The notes under the pieces: model-generated | Told to the model about the DNA's origin: nothing | Database searches by the model: none | What the model saw: only the letters and a program-made list of their open reading frames with translations | Shown: piece after piece, positions 1 through 7,190 of the stretch | How the letters are laid out: every line of letters begins with the position of its first letter | How positions within the stretch are numbered: the first letter of the stretch is position 1 | Origin: Lachnospiraceae bacterium | Lineage (GTDB): Bacteria > Bacillota_A > Clostridia > Lachnospirales > Lachnospiraceae | Assembly (NCBI GenBank): GCA_017540915.1 | Contig: JAFYAD010000275.1 | Location: 1-13,288 of the forward strand | Reading direction: 5' to 3' | Length of the DNA stretch: 13,288 bases | Translations under genes and position numbers: made by a program

Positions 1-2
1 AG

Positions 3-500
3 ACGGATGCTCTTATACAGGATCGAAAGGGCAATCATGTCACGGAGGTTGAGGGCGGTTACAGGAGGATCGTGGCTGCACCGAAACCAATGAAGATCAT
101 AGAGATCGATGCCATAAGAGCGCTTCTTGCGGCAGATGCGGTGGTCATCGCCTGCGGCGGTGGCGGAATTCCGGTACTGGCTCAGGGACATGCGCTGACC
201 GGAGCCTCCGCGGTCATAGAGAAAGACCTTGCGGCAGCTGCGCTGGCTGACAGTCTTGACGCCGAGGAGCTTATGATACTGACCGGAACCGACTATGTTT
301 ACGATGGATTCGGAACGGATCACGCTAAGGCTTTGGATAAGATATCTACAGCAGAGTTAAAGAAACTTGTGACAGAAGGCGGCTTTGAGAAGGGTACCAT
401 ATTGCCCAAGCTTGCTGCGGCCGATGAGTTTATCGGTGATTCGGCTATCCGCCGTGTTATCATAGGAAACGGCGAGACCGGAACGGTCATCACGAAATAA
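3..500 (+). CDS. arcC: Carbamate kinase, C-terminal part (5' end outside window)
   Basis: Carbamate kinase catalyses the reversible conversion of ADP and carbamoyl phosphate to ATP and carbamate plus CO2, usually the last step of arginine deiminase fermentation in the cytoplasm. The reading frame is open from base 3, giving about 165 residues against roughly 310 for the family, so the N-terminal half lies upstream. Family landmarks are GGYRRIVAAPKP, the glycine-rich strand VIACGGGGIPV, the segment AVIEKDLAAAALA, LTGTDYVY where the family usually has LTDVD, and a C-terminal GFEKGTILPKLAAA like the family's GHFAKGSMGPKVEAA. The GTG at 72 is an internal valine, not a start, because the conserved RRIV motif runs through it. 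No terminator is evident before the next gene 30 bases away, so read-through is possible. Whether other arginine deiminase genes lie upstream cannot be seen. Confidence 0.93.
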   Translation, partial: TDALIQDRKGNHVTEVEGGYRRIVAAPKPMKIIEIDAIRALLAADAVVIACGGGGIPVLAQGHALTGASAVIEKDLAAAALADSLDAEELMILTGTDYVYDGFGTDHAKALDKISTAELKKLVTEGGFEKGTILPKLAAADEFIGDSAIRRVIIGNGETGTVITK

Positions 501-530
501 TCAGGATTTTTTTAAAAGGTGTTTTTTGTT

Positions 531-2909
531 ATGAAGAGATTTTTAGCGTTAATTCTGGCGATGGTGGTGCTTGTCATGGCGATTCCGATGGATGCAAAGG
601 CAGCGCTGGATGAACATCAGGGTGATTATGTAATAGTGATCGACCCGGGACATGGCGGACACGACAACGGAGCATCGGGAAACGGTGTCATTGAAAAAGA
701 CGCAAACCTTTCCATTGCGTTGTATCTCCGTGATTTCCTCACTCAGTATGATAACATCACGGTATATATGACCAGAACAGACGATACTTTTGTGGGGCTT
801 ACGGACAGGGTTGTATATGCGGATTCCGTGAATGCGGATTTCTTTATCTCGATCCACAATAATTCGGCGGCGTCTTCTACCGCAAAGGGATCCGAGGTCT
901 ATTATCCCAACGCAAATTATAAGAGTGAGCTGTCGGTGGTGGGCGGTGAGCTGGCACAGTCGATCCAGGACAAGCTGACCGCTTACGGAATGTATGACAG
1001 AGGCACAAAGGTCAGAACCGCGGATTCCATAGAGTATAAGGACGGATCGAAGGCTGATTATTACTCTGTCATCAGGGATAGTAAAAAATACGGTATCTGC
1101 GGCATCATAGTGGAGCATGCTTTTGTGTCAAATGCTGATGATGCGGCTGTATTGGGATCGGACAGCGGATTGAAGGCATTGGCAAAAGCTGATTCCGACG
1201 GTATCGTGGAGTATCTGGATTCCCAGGTGGATGAGGCTGCTATCCCGGTCATCACGGTATCTTCTTTTGAATCGGATACCATCACGGTGAGCTGGGATGA
1301 GATAGAGGGTGCCACCGGCTATGTGGTATACCGTTCCGAGAGCAAGAACTCAGGCTATGAAAAGCTGGGCACCACCAAAGACACATACATGGAAGACATA
1401 GTGACTGCTCACGGCAAAAAGTATTACTACAGGGTATGTTCTTTCAAAAAGATAGACGGTTATAAGATATACAGCCAGTATTCAAAGGCCAGATACGGAT
1501 ACACCCTCGGTAAGACCACCATCACCGGTATCAAGCAGAACGGTGAGGAAGGCTTCATGAAGATCAGCTGGGCTCCCGTGGAGGGTGCACAGTGGTACAA
1601 TATCTATCGTGCACAGGACGATGGCGAGTTTGAGCTGTATGATGAATATGTCAACAAGACCTTCTACAAGGACAGGGGAGCAGAGCCCGGTGTATCATAC
1701 AGATACAAGGTAGCAGCGGGCTTTGATGTGAGAGGCGAGGACAACAGCGGTTCAAGATCTCCGGCTTACGACGCTACCTGTCTTTCAGCACCTGAGATAA
1801 AAACACTCAGATACACATCCAAGAATAACGTCAAGCTGGCATGGTATCCGGTAGACGGTGCTTCACGTTACGAGATATATCGCGCAACTTCGGATGTGGG
1901 GGATCTGGAACTTGTATATACGGCAGATCCGGAAGGCAAGCAGTATTATATCGACAGAAATGTTGAGACCGGTGGCACATATTACTACACCATGAGGGCT
2001 ATGCAGGATGAGACCGGCGATCAGCCGGTGACCGGTTCCGGAGATTATACGGAGACTCAGATCATCAGCAGCGCTGAGTCACCATTGCTCAAAAATGCAA
2101 AGGTATCCACATCCGGTTCTGTCGGAGTTAAGCTGAAATGGGAGACGGTACAGGGTGCAAGCGGTTACAGGATCTTACGTTCCGTATCCGAGAATAAGGG
2201 CTATAAAGTGGTGGCTACAGTGCCACAGGCAGAAGGCGCGACAGTCATGACGTATACAGACTCCGGATCTGCTTCCGCAGGTGAGACTCTGTATTACAGG
2301 ATCAAGACGTTCTACAATCTTTCCGATGGAACCGTTGCCCTGTCAGAGGCCAGCAATACCAAGGAAGTCACCATGGGCTATATGATCGCAGGTGATTCCA
2401 ATACATCCATCGACCAGATGGTACGCTTCTATGAGAACAGCGGACGCACCTACCCGGCGGAAACATACGATCTTTTCGGGGCTCCGACTATCGATGATTT
2501 CTGTGAGATCGTTTATGAGGAGGCTGAGGCCGAGGGCATCAGGGCAGAGGTGGTATTCGCCCAGGTATGTAAGGAGACCGGATATCTTCAGTTCGGAGGC
2601 GATGTGAGTCCGGAGCAGTGCAATTTTGCAGGTATCGGTGCCGTTGGCGGAGGTGCAGCCGGAGAGACATTTGAGAGCGTCAGAAAGGGAATACGAGCAC
2701 AGGTTCAGCATCTGAAAGCATATTCCACGGTTGAAGAGCTGAACGGCGAATGTGTGGATCCCCGCTTTGAATATGTAAAACGCGGAACATCTCCCTATGT
2801 GGAGTGGCTCGGAATACAGGAAAATCCCTATGGCGGCGGATGGGCCGCGGCTGAGGGCTACGGCATCAGCTTAAGGGATGATTATATGTATCCGATGTTG
2901 GGTTCATGA
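531..2909 (+). CDS. Secreted N-acetylmuramoyl-L-alanine amidase with FN3 repeats and C-terminal glucosaminidase domain
   Basis: This is a putative two-activity peptidoglycan hydrolase of 792 residues. The ATG at 531 is chosen because AAAGGTG at 515-521 sits 9 bases upstream and the protein then opens with a clean signal peptide (MKRF, hydrophobic core, cleavage near AKA-A at residue 24-25). An in-frame GTG at 519 is less likely. Residues about 33-215 are an Amidase_3 domain with the zinc set DPGHGG (His41), Glu55 and His109 (SIHNN), and catalytic Glu195 in VEHAF. About four fibronectin type III-like repeats follow (residues about 222-610), each with W-x-x-V/I-x-G-A-x-x-Y and later YYYR/YYRI. 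Residues about 620-760 resemble a glucosaminidase domain, with EVVFAQVCKETG (Glu682 the likely acid) and NFAGIGA. It would cut both the stem-peptide amide and the glycan strand outside the cell. The 72-aa gene follows after 16 bases. Confidence 0.92.
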   Translation: MKRFLALILAMVVLVMAIPMDAKAALDEHQGDYVIVIDPGHGGHDNGASGNGVIEKDANLSIALYLRDFLTQYDNITVYMTRTDDTFVGLTDRVVYADSVNADFFISIHNNSAASSTAKGSEVYYPNANYKSELSVVGGELAQSIQDKLTAYGMYDRGTKVRTADSIEYKDGSKADYYSVIRDSKKYGICGIIVEHAFVSNADDAAVLGSDSGLKALAKADSDGIVEYLDSQVDEAAIPVITVSSFESDTITVSWDEIEGATGYVVYRSESKNSGYEKLGTTKDTYMEDIVTAHGKKYYYRVCSFKKIDGYKIYSQYSKARYGYTLGKTTITGIKQNGEEGFMKISWAPVEGAQWYNIYRAQDDGEFELYDEYVNKTFYKDRGAEPGVSYRYKVAAGFDVRGEDNSGSRSPAYDATCLSAPEIKTLRYTSKNNVKLAWYPVDGASRYEIYRATSDVGDLELVYTADPEGKQYYIDRNVETGGTYYYTMRAMQDETGDQPVTGSGDYTETQIISSAESPLLKNAKVSTSGSVGVKLKWETVQGASGYRILRSVSENKGYKVVATVPQAEGATVMTYTDSGSASAGETLYYRIKTFYNLSDGTVALSEASNTKEVTMGYMIAGDSNTSIDQMVRFYENSGRTYPAETYDLFGAPTIDDFCEIVYEEAEAEGIRAEVVFAQVCKETGYLQFGGDVSPEQCNFAGIGAVGGGAAGETFESVRKGIRAQVQHLKAYSTVEELNGECVDPRFEYVKRGTSPYVEWLGIQENPYGGGWAAAEGYGISLRDDYMYPMLGS

Positions 2910-2925
2910 CCCACGGAGGCAGCCT

Positions 2926-3144
2926 ATGTTTTTCCATAAAAAGAAACAGCAACCCCTTTCCTATGATACGGAAAACAAAAGACCTGTTCTGAAATGCAGT
3001 ATCTGCAACGGCGAGCAGGTGGCGGGATTTCAGGATATTCACACCAAGGCCTTTGAAGAAGACATGTTTGTGAGAAATGCCGCAGACCTTGAGGAGTTCC
3101 GTCAAAAGTACGGGATAACGGGTGAGATAGGCAAGATATATTGA
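2926..3144 (+). CDS. Small conserved protein (72 aa), function unknown
   Basis: The ATG at 2926 has GGAGG at 2915-2919, 6 bases upstream, which decides the start over in-frame upstream codons. The product begins MFFHKKKQQPLSYD, has a CSIC pair (two cysteines three residues apart), then GEQVAGFQDIHTKAFEE and an acidic C-terminal half with DLEEFRQKYG. There is no signal peptide or membrane segment, so it should be cytoplasmic. From memory, small proteins of this type recur in Clostridia and are sometimes labelled 'aspartate dehydrogenase', which cannot be right for 72 residues without a nucleotide-binding fold; I could not check this. It lies 16 bases after the wall hydrolase gene and just before a terminator, so the two are probably cotranscribed. 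No function is assigned. Confidence 0.82.
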   Translation: MFFHKKKQQPLSYDTENKRPVLKCSICNGEQVAGFQDIHTKAFEEDMFVRNAADLEEFRQKYGITGEIGKIY

Positions 3145-3154
3145 CAGGTTAAAT

Positions 3155-3202
3155 GTCCTGCAGACAGAAAACAGAGAGTTTTCCGGCTGTGGGACTTTTT
3201 TT
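3155..3202 (+). terminator. Intrinsic terminator after the small-protein gene
   Basis: An interrupted stem pairs GTCC (3155-3158) with GGAC (3192-3195), ACAG (3164-3167) with CTGT (3187-3190) and AAAAC (3168-3172) with GTTTT (3178-3182) around an AGAGA loop. A run of seven T follows at 3196-3202. The internal loops make it less compact than a textbook terminator, but its position 11 bases after the stop codon and the T run fit. Confidence 0.7.
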
Positions 3203-3255
3203 GTGTGACAGCGGGTCAAATACAGATTTCATTAAAAATTTTTTTATTTTATACC

Positions 3256-3284
3256 TTGACAAATGATATACCTCGTGATACGAT
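3256..3284 (+). promoter_or_regulatory. Sigma-A-type promoter for the padR operon (distal)
   Basis: A perfect -35 TTGACA (3256-3261), a 17-base spacer and the -10 TACGAT (3279-3284, 5 of 6 consensus) predict a transcript start near 3291, about 70 bases before padR. The -10 overlaps the left arm of an inverted repeat described separately, which fits autorepression. Confidence 0.72.
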
Positions 3285-3305
3285 ACATACCATCAACGGA
3301 TGTAT
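3283..3305. promoter_or_regulatory. Inverted repeat, candidate PadR operator
   Basis: ATACAT (3283-3288) and ATGTAT (3300-3305) form an inverted repeat with an 11-base spacer covering the -10 and start point of the distal promoter. PadR regulators commonly bind ATAC/GTAT-type dyads at their own promoter. Binding by the protein encoded at 3360 is inference. Confidence 0.55.
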
Positions 3306-3314
3306 AGCGCTATA
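3303..3314. promoter_or_regulatory. Perfect 12-bp palindrome TATAGCGCTATA
   Basis: A perfect palindrome that overlaps the right arm of the ATACAT/ATGTAT dyad and ends two bases before the extended -10 of the proximal promoter. It could be a second operator half, or simply AT-rich promoter sequence with a GCGC core. Confidence 0.45.
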
Positions 3315-3316
3315 AG

Positions 3317-3325
3317 TGGTATAAT
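3317..3325 (+). promoter_or_regulatory. Extended -10 promoter for padR (proximal)
   Basis: TGGTATAAT matches the extended -10 consensus TGnTATAAT exactly. No good -35 is present at 16-18 bases, which extended -10 promoters tolerate. A start near 3332 would fall inside the first of two ribosome-binding sites, leaving only the second one intact. Confidence 0.45.
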
Positions 3326-3359
3326 ACGAAAGGAGGTATATTATGAAAGGAGGTAGAAC

Positions 3360-3680
3360 ATGGACATACAGCTTAAACGCGGTCTCTTAGATGCGTGCGT
3401 GTTAGCAGCGATCAAGAATGAGGATTCTTACGGTTACAAGATCATCAAAGATCTGAAGCCTTACGTGGAATTGTCGGAGTCAACGTTGTATACTATACTG
3501 AAAAAACTTGAAATGTCGGAGATGTTGACAGTGAAGAGCGTGGAGCTCAACGGAAGACTCAGAAAATACTATCATATCACACAAAAGGGGCTGTCCCGAA
3601 TTGATGAATTCAGGGAAGATTTCAAAGAGATTCTTTCCATTTACCGGTACATAACCAGAGAGGAGGGCGAAAATGAATAA
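3360..3680 (+). CDS. PadR-family transcriptional regulator
   Basis: A 106-residue one-domain PadR protein, the usual size of the short subfamily. The N-terminal winged helix is recognisable: MDIQLKRGLLDACVLAAI, EDSYGYKIIKDL, the recognition-helix segment SESTLYTILKKLE, and the wing GRLRKYYHITQKGLSRIDEF. The C-terminal helix is the dimerisation arm. PadR dimers generally repress their own promoter and neighbouring genes until an effector or stress relieves them. The ATG at 3360 is served by AAGGAGG directly upstream (3347-3353). Its last 8 bases overlap the start of the DUF1700 gene, so translation of the two is probably coupled. In Bacillota this regulator type is often paired with DUF1700/HAAS and DUF4097 proteins, as here. 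Confidence 0.95.
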   Translation: MDIQLKRGLLDACVLAAIKNEDSYGYKIIKDLKPYVELSESTLYTILKKLEMSEMLTVKSVELNGRLRKYYHITQKGLSRIDEFREDFKEILSIYRYITREEGENE

Positions 3681-4278
3681 GGAGACATTTTTAAGAACAC
3701 TCAGGACTAAGCTTTCCTATCTCTCCCGCAGTGAGGTGGACGAGCGTCTGGCGTTTTACGAGGAGATGATCGACGACCGTATGGAGGAGGGGATGACCGA
3801 GGAGGAAGCGGTAGAGGCCGTGGGTTCCGTGGACAGGATAGCTGAGCAGATCATGACAGAAACTCCTCTCACAAAACTTGTTGCGGGAAGGGTGAAACCC
3901 GAGAGAAATCTCCGGGCATGGGAGATAGTTCTTTTGATCGTGGGAGCGCCGTTGTGGATCCCGCTGCTGATAGCTTTTGCATCGGTGCTGTTCTCGCTTT
4001 ATATTGCTATCTGGTGCATCCTGATCAGTGTATATGCGATAAACATAGCATTTGCTCTGGGAGCTGTCATCGCGGTGCCGTGTTCGATCTATTTTATGTG
4101 TACCGGAAATGTAATGCCGGGCGTATTCCTGCTGGGAGGAGCGTTCCTGTTAGCCGGACTTACGATATTGATGTTCTATCTGAACGTCCTGATCTCAAAA
4201 GGAATAGTGTGGCTGTCCGAGAAGCTGGTCCTGTGGATCAAATCTTTATTTGTCAGGAAAGACAAGGACAGATCATGA
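3673..4278 (+). CDS. DUF1700/HAAS-domain membrane protein
   Basis: 201 residues. The N-terminal about 75 residues form the HAAS/DUF1700 helical module, with FLRTLRTKLSYLSRSEVDERLAFYEEMIDD followed by an acidic EEGMTEEEAVEAVGS motif. Residues about 82-180 hold three to four hydrophobic stretches (near 84-112, 115-140 and 146-172), and the C-terminus is basic (SLFVRKDKDRS). GAGGAGGG at 3661-3668 is the ribosome site. These proteins sit in the cytoplasmic membrane next to PadR regulators and are thought to link the regulator to envelope state, though the mechanism is not settled. The stop codon overlaps an ATG at 4275 (ATGA), pointing to coupling with the DUF4097 gene. Confidence 0.9.
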   Translation: MNKETFLRTLRTKLSYLSRSEVDERLAFYEEMIDDRMEEGMTEEEAVEAVGSVDRIAEQIMTETPLTKLVAGRVKPERNLRAWEIVLLIVGAPLWIPLLIAFASVLFSLYIAIWCILISVYAINIAFALGAVIAVPCSIYFMCTGNVMPGVFLLGGAFLLAGLTILMFYLNVLISKGIVWLSEKLVLWIKSLFVRKDKDRS

Positions 4279-4310
4279 AAACTGCAGACCCCAAAAGGAG
4301 GAAACGAAAA

Positions 4311-5213
4311 ATGAAGACCCGTACTATTTTACTCATAACAGCAGCAGCACTTATATTAGTAGGTGTTATAATGTGTGTTATAGCTTTTGTGTCAAATGGC
4401 TCTGATTTCAGAAACATGAACACAAGGGAGCTGGTTACCAAAAGCTATGATGTGGAAGAAGATTTTACCGATATCAACATAAATGTGGATACAGCAAATG
4501 TGGTATTCGAGAAGTCTGCCGACGGCAAGTGCCGTGTTGTTTGCAGAGAATATGCAGACCAGCCTCATGAGGTTAAGGTTGATTTCGATGTTCTGAATAT
4601 CAGTGTAAAAAAACAGAAAAATACGTTTTTTTACGTCGGATTTGACATGGAATCTCCGGAGATAAAGGTCTATCTCACCAAAGACACATTCGATAAGCTC
4701 AATATCAGTACGGACTCAGGTGATGTAAAGATCGCGGATATGGACTTCGGCATTACCGAGATCACCTCGGATTCGGGAGATCTGCATCTTTCAAACATAA
4801 ATACAGCAGATATTATGATGAGTTCCGACACGGGTTATGTGGATCTGAAGGACGTCTCTTCCGCAAATTCCCGATTTACGACCAACACCGGTGATATCAG
4901 TCTGACGAACATGAAGGCATCAGACAATCTCGATATAAAGACAGATACAGGTGAGGTGAGTTTTGAGAATGTTAAGACCGAAAAAGATCTTGATATAAAG
5001 TCAGAAACAGGAGATGTTAACTTAAACGGATGTGATGCTACGGATATCCGTATCAAGACAGACACGGGCGATGTGAAGGGGAGCCTTTTATCAGGAAAGG
5101 AATTTACCGCCAGTTCGGATACAGGAGATGTCAGTGTCCCTGATTCGTCAAACGGCGGCATATGCGAGATCACCTCTGATACAGGTGACATCAATATAAG
5201 GATTCAGGATTAA
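4311..5213 (+). CDS. Membrane-anchored DUF4097 beta-repeat protein
   Basis: 300 residues from ATG 4311, chosen because AAGGAGG at 4295-4301 lies 9 bases upstream. An alternative ATG at 4275 would add 12 basic residues and would overlap the previous stop codon. Residues about 4-26 are a single hydrophobic segment after a basic start, so the protein is a signal anchor with an extracytoplasmic body. Residues about 45-130 are beta-rich (EEDFTDININVDTANVVFE). Residues 134-294 carry nine copies of [ST]-x-[ST]-G-[DEY]-[VLI] at 19-20-residue intervals, the pattern of the DUF4097 beta-helix. DUF4097 proteins such as enterococcal LiaX belong to envelope stress systems, so a surface-sensing role fits, but ligand and partner are unknown. 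No clear terminator follows. Confidence 0.92.
   Translation: MKTRTILLITAAALILVGVIMCVIAFVSNGSDFRNMNTRELVTKSYDVEEDFTDININVDTANVVFEKSADGKCRVVCREYADQPHEVKVDFDVLNISVKKQKNTFFYVGFDMESPEIKVYLTKDTFDKLNISTDSGDVKIADMDFGITEITSDSGDLHLSNINTADIMMSSDTGYVDLKDVSSANSRFTTNTGDISLTNMKASDNLDIKTDTGEVSFENVKTEKDLDIKSETGDVNLNGCDATDIRIKTDTGDVKGSLLSGKEFTASSDTGDVSVPDSSNGGICEITSDTGDINIRIQD
4710..5192 (+). repeat. Nine degenerate coding repeats of 57-60 bp in the DUF4097 gene
   Basis: Codons for [ST]-x-[ST]-G-[DEY]-[VLI] begin at 4710, 4767, 4824, 4881, 4941, 5001, 5058, 5115 and 5175. Spacing alternates between exactly 57 and 60 bases, that is 19 or 20 residues per turn. Nucleotide identity between copies is modest outside the motif, which points to old, selected repeats rather than recent slippage. 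Confidence 0.85.
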
Positions 5214-5275
5214 TGCATAATAGATTTACCGGCTGTGAACACACATTACAGTCGTTCTGCAGACAATCAACAGAC

Positions 5276-5304
5276 TTCACAACGACGGCTGAATGATGTA
5301 TAAT
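5276..5304 (+). promoter_or_regulatory. Sigma-A-type promoter for the first HD-GYP gene
   Basis: TTCACA (5276-5281, one mismatch to TTGACA), a 17-base spacer and a perfect TATAAT (5299-5304) predict a start near 5311, about 54 bases before the gene. The rest of the gap from 5214 to 5364 holds only weak, mutually exclusive inverted repeats. Confidence 0.68.
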
Positions 5305-5364
5305 CAGGTCATAACCATTGCGTTAAGAACGTGTTACAGATTTTTTATGAGGATAAATGAATAA

Positions 5365-7071
5365 ATGACGATATTTTATCTGAGCTTATTTGCTTTGTCG
5401 TTATTATGCTCAATAGCTTACAATTATATATGGCACAAAGGTTTTGACGTGAACCTTACCGTGATCTTTACGCTGATCCCTATTTCGAACATCGGTTATA
5501 TCATGTATTACGGAGCCGAGAACTTGCAGGAGATACTGTTGAGTCAGAAGGTTATATACTTAGGAGGGTGTTTCCTGATCTATTTTATGCTGATGTGTAT
5601 TCTGAACCTGTGTCAGATCGCAGTCGGAAGGTGGATCCGGATCACACTGTTTTCCATATGTGTCACGATCTACATTACCGTATTGCTCATAGGTTATTCA
5701 GATCTGTATTATACCAGAGTATCATTTGAATATGTGAATGGGATTCCTACGTTGATCAGGGAGTACGGATGGATGCACACTGTATTCAGGGTGGTAGTGA
5801 TCGCTTTCTTCATAGCCGGTATGACGGCTATCGTGTACTCCTGGCTCAAAAAACGTCAGGTTCCCAGGAGTATCCTCACTCTTCTGTTCATACCTGAGGT
5901 GGTCTGCATGGTGTGCTATTTTTCAGTCAAGATCAAAGGTTACGAGATTGAGCTCGTTCCTGTGGGATATGTGCTGGCACAGATCACATACATCATAATA
6001 GCAAACCGTATAAGCCTGTATGACGTGGGAGAGACGGCTATAGATTCCATGGTGAGAGATCAGTCCATAGGGTATATTTCCATCGATCTGGATTACAGGT
6101 ATTTGGGTAGCAATGAATCCGCGCAGAAGATCATTCCCGAATTGAAACAACTGGCTGTTGACGGAGTGTTCGGATACAGACCGGCGGAGAGGAAGATCAG
6201 ACATTTTCTGGAAAACTTCAAGAAAGCCCCCGGGGAAAATGCTTTTGTCTATATTCTGCACAGTGATCCCGATGATCCGGAGGAGGAGCGTATCTTTAAT
6301 GTTAATGTCAGCGATATACTGATAAGAAACCGTAAAAGGGGATATATCGTCACATTTAAGGATGACACTGCCAACAAAAAATACATTCGTCTCCTGGACA
6401 GCTATAACGAGAAGCTGCAGACTGAGGTGGATATTAAGACAAAGAGCATCGTGGAGATGCATGACAATCTGATCTTAAGTCTGGCGATGATGGTCGAGAG
6501 TCGTGACAACTCCACGGGCGGACATATCAGGCGTACCAGCGAGGGAGTCCGCATTCTGATCGACGAGATCAAGAAGGAAGGCAAACTCGACCTGTCCGAA
6601 GAATTCTGCGAGGATGTCATAAAGGCAGCACCTATGCATGATCTGGGTAAGATTGCCGTAGATGATGCTGTGCTCAGAAAACCCGGCAGATTTACGGACG
6701 AGGAATATGAAAAAATGAAACAGCATGCCGCCGAGGGCGCCCGTGTTATACATGATATACTGCAGAATACGGATGATGACTCTTTTAAGACGGTTGCGGA
6801 AAATGTGGCTCACTATCACCACGAAAGGTGGGACGGCTCAGGATATCCGGAGAAGCTTTCCGGTGAGGATATTCCCCTTGAGGCCAGGATAATGGCGATA
6901 GCGGATGTTTACGATGCGCTGGTCAGCAAGCGTGTTTACAAGGAAGCCTTTGATTTTGAAAAAGCCAATGCCATCATCATGGAGGGCATGGGTACACAGT
7001 TTGATCCCGGATTAAAGACGATTTACGAAAATTCAAGACCCAGACTCGAAGAGTACTACCGCGGTGCGTGA
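5365..7071 (+). CDS. Seven-TM sensor HD-GYP protein, putative c-di-GMP phosphodiesterase
   Basis: 568 residues. Residues 1-215 hold about seven hydrophobic segments, like the 7TM N-terminus of some clostridial sensor kinases. A PAS-like stretch follows (about 225-340, from SIGYISIDLDYRYLGSNESAQ), then a helical linker (about 345-375) and an HD-GYP domain from about residue 375. The metal and catalytic motifs are intact: His425-Asp426 in MHDLGK, His485-His486-Glu487 with DGSGYP at 490-495, and DVYDAL. Such proteins hydrolyse c-di-GMP to pGpG or GMP, here under control of a membrane or small-ligand signal. The start is weakly supported: GAGGA at 5349-5353 is 11 bases away, and a four-codon ATG-AAT-AAA-TGA at 5357 overlaps the ATG. 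It has its own promoter and may be read with the downstream secreted gene. Confidence 0.92.
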   Translation: MTIFYLSLFALSLLCSIAYNYIWHKGFDVNLTVIFTLIPISNIGYIMYYGAENLQEILLSQKVIYLGGCFLIYFMLMCILNLCQIAVGRWIRITLFSICVTIYITVLLIGYSDLYYTRVSFEYVNGIPTLIREYGWMHTVFRVVVIAFFIAGMTAIVYSWLKKRQVPRSILTLLFIPEVVCMVCYFSVKIKGYEIELVPVGYVLAQITYIIIANRISLYDVGETAIDSMVRDQSIGYISIDLDYRYLGSNESAQKIIPELKQLAVDGVFGYRPAERKIRHFLENFKKAPGENAFVYILHSDPDDPEEERIFNVNVSDILIRNRKRGYIVTFKDDTANKKYIRLLDSYNEKLQTEVDIKTKSIVEMHDNLILSLAMMVESRDNSTGGHIRRTSEGVRILIDEIKKEGKLDLSEEFCEDVIKAAPMHDLGKIAVDDAVLRKPGRFTDEEYEKMKQHAAEGARVIHDILQNTDDDSFKTVAENVAHYHHERWDGSGYPEKLSGEDIPLEARIMAIADVYDALVSKRVYKEAFDFEKANAIIMEGMGTQFDPGLKTIYENSRPRLEEYYRGA

Positions 7072-7076
7072 AGGTG

Positions 7077-7105
7077 TTGAAAAAATCGCAGGATTGTGAT
7101 ATTGT
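7077..7105 (+). promoter_or_regulatory. Possible promoter for the first secreted-protein gene
   Basis: TTGAAA (7077-7082), a 17-base spacer and TATTGT (7100-7105) preceded by TG at 7097-7098 give an extended -10 arrangement. The -10 matches only 4 of 6 positions, so this is tentative. Transcription would begin near 7112, just ahead of the leader hairpin. Confidence 0.4.
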
Positions 7106-7120
7106 GTGTGGGACGAGAAA

Positions 7121-7170
7121 ACTGTGGACAGCCATAAGGGATCCGGGCAGAGGTCATACCTTATGACAGT
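7121..7170 (+). promoter_or_regulatory. Leader inverted repeat just upstream of the ribosome site
   Basis: CATAAGG (7133-7139) pairs with CCTTATG (7159-7165) across 19 bases, and ACTGT (7121-7125) pairs with ACAGT (7166-7170) outside a one-sided bulge. There is no T run, so it is unlikely to be a terminator. The right arm ends about 8 bases before the AAGGAGG site of the next gene, a position that could affect translation. Confidence 0.4.
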
Positions 7171-7190
7171 GGCTGAAAAGGAGGCTTATA

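Noticed and set aside
476..488. GACCG-GAA-CGGTC hairpin as a terminator of carbamate kinase
   Set aside because: The stem is only 5 bp, lies inside the coding region, and the T run begins 18 bases later.
72..500. A separate short gene starting at GTG 72
   Set aside because: The frame is open to base 3 and the conserved GGYRRIVAAPKP motif of carbamate kinase spans the GTG.
549..1118. 189-codon reverse-strand frame opposite the amidase
   Set aside because: The forward strand encodes a canonical Amidase_3 domain here; the reverse product is low in complexity with no recognisable domain or ribosome site.
3918..4310. Upstream extension of the DUF4097 gene to 3918
   Set aside because: It lies wholly inside the DUF1700 gene in another frame and has no family character; strong ribosome site and membrane anchor place the start at 4311.
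5214..5298. Inverted repeats TGTGAA/TTCACA and TCGTT/AACGA as a terminator
   Set aside because: The repeats compete with each other, have long loops and no T run, and the second arm overlaps the -35 of the next promoter.
5347..5368. Tiny ORFs ATG-AAT-AAA-TGA (5357) and MRINE (5347) before the HD-GYP gene
   Set aside because: They are too short and lack properly spaced ribosome sites; likely chance in AT-rich sequence.
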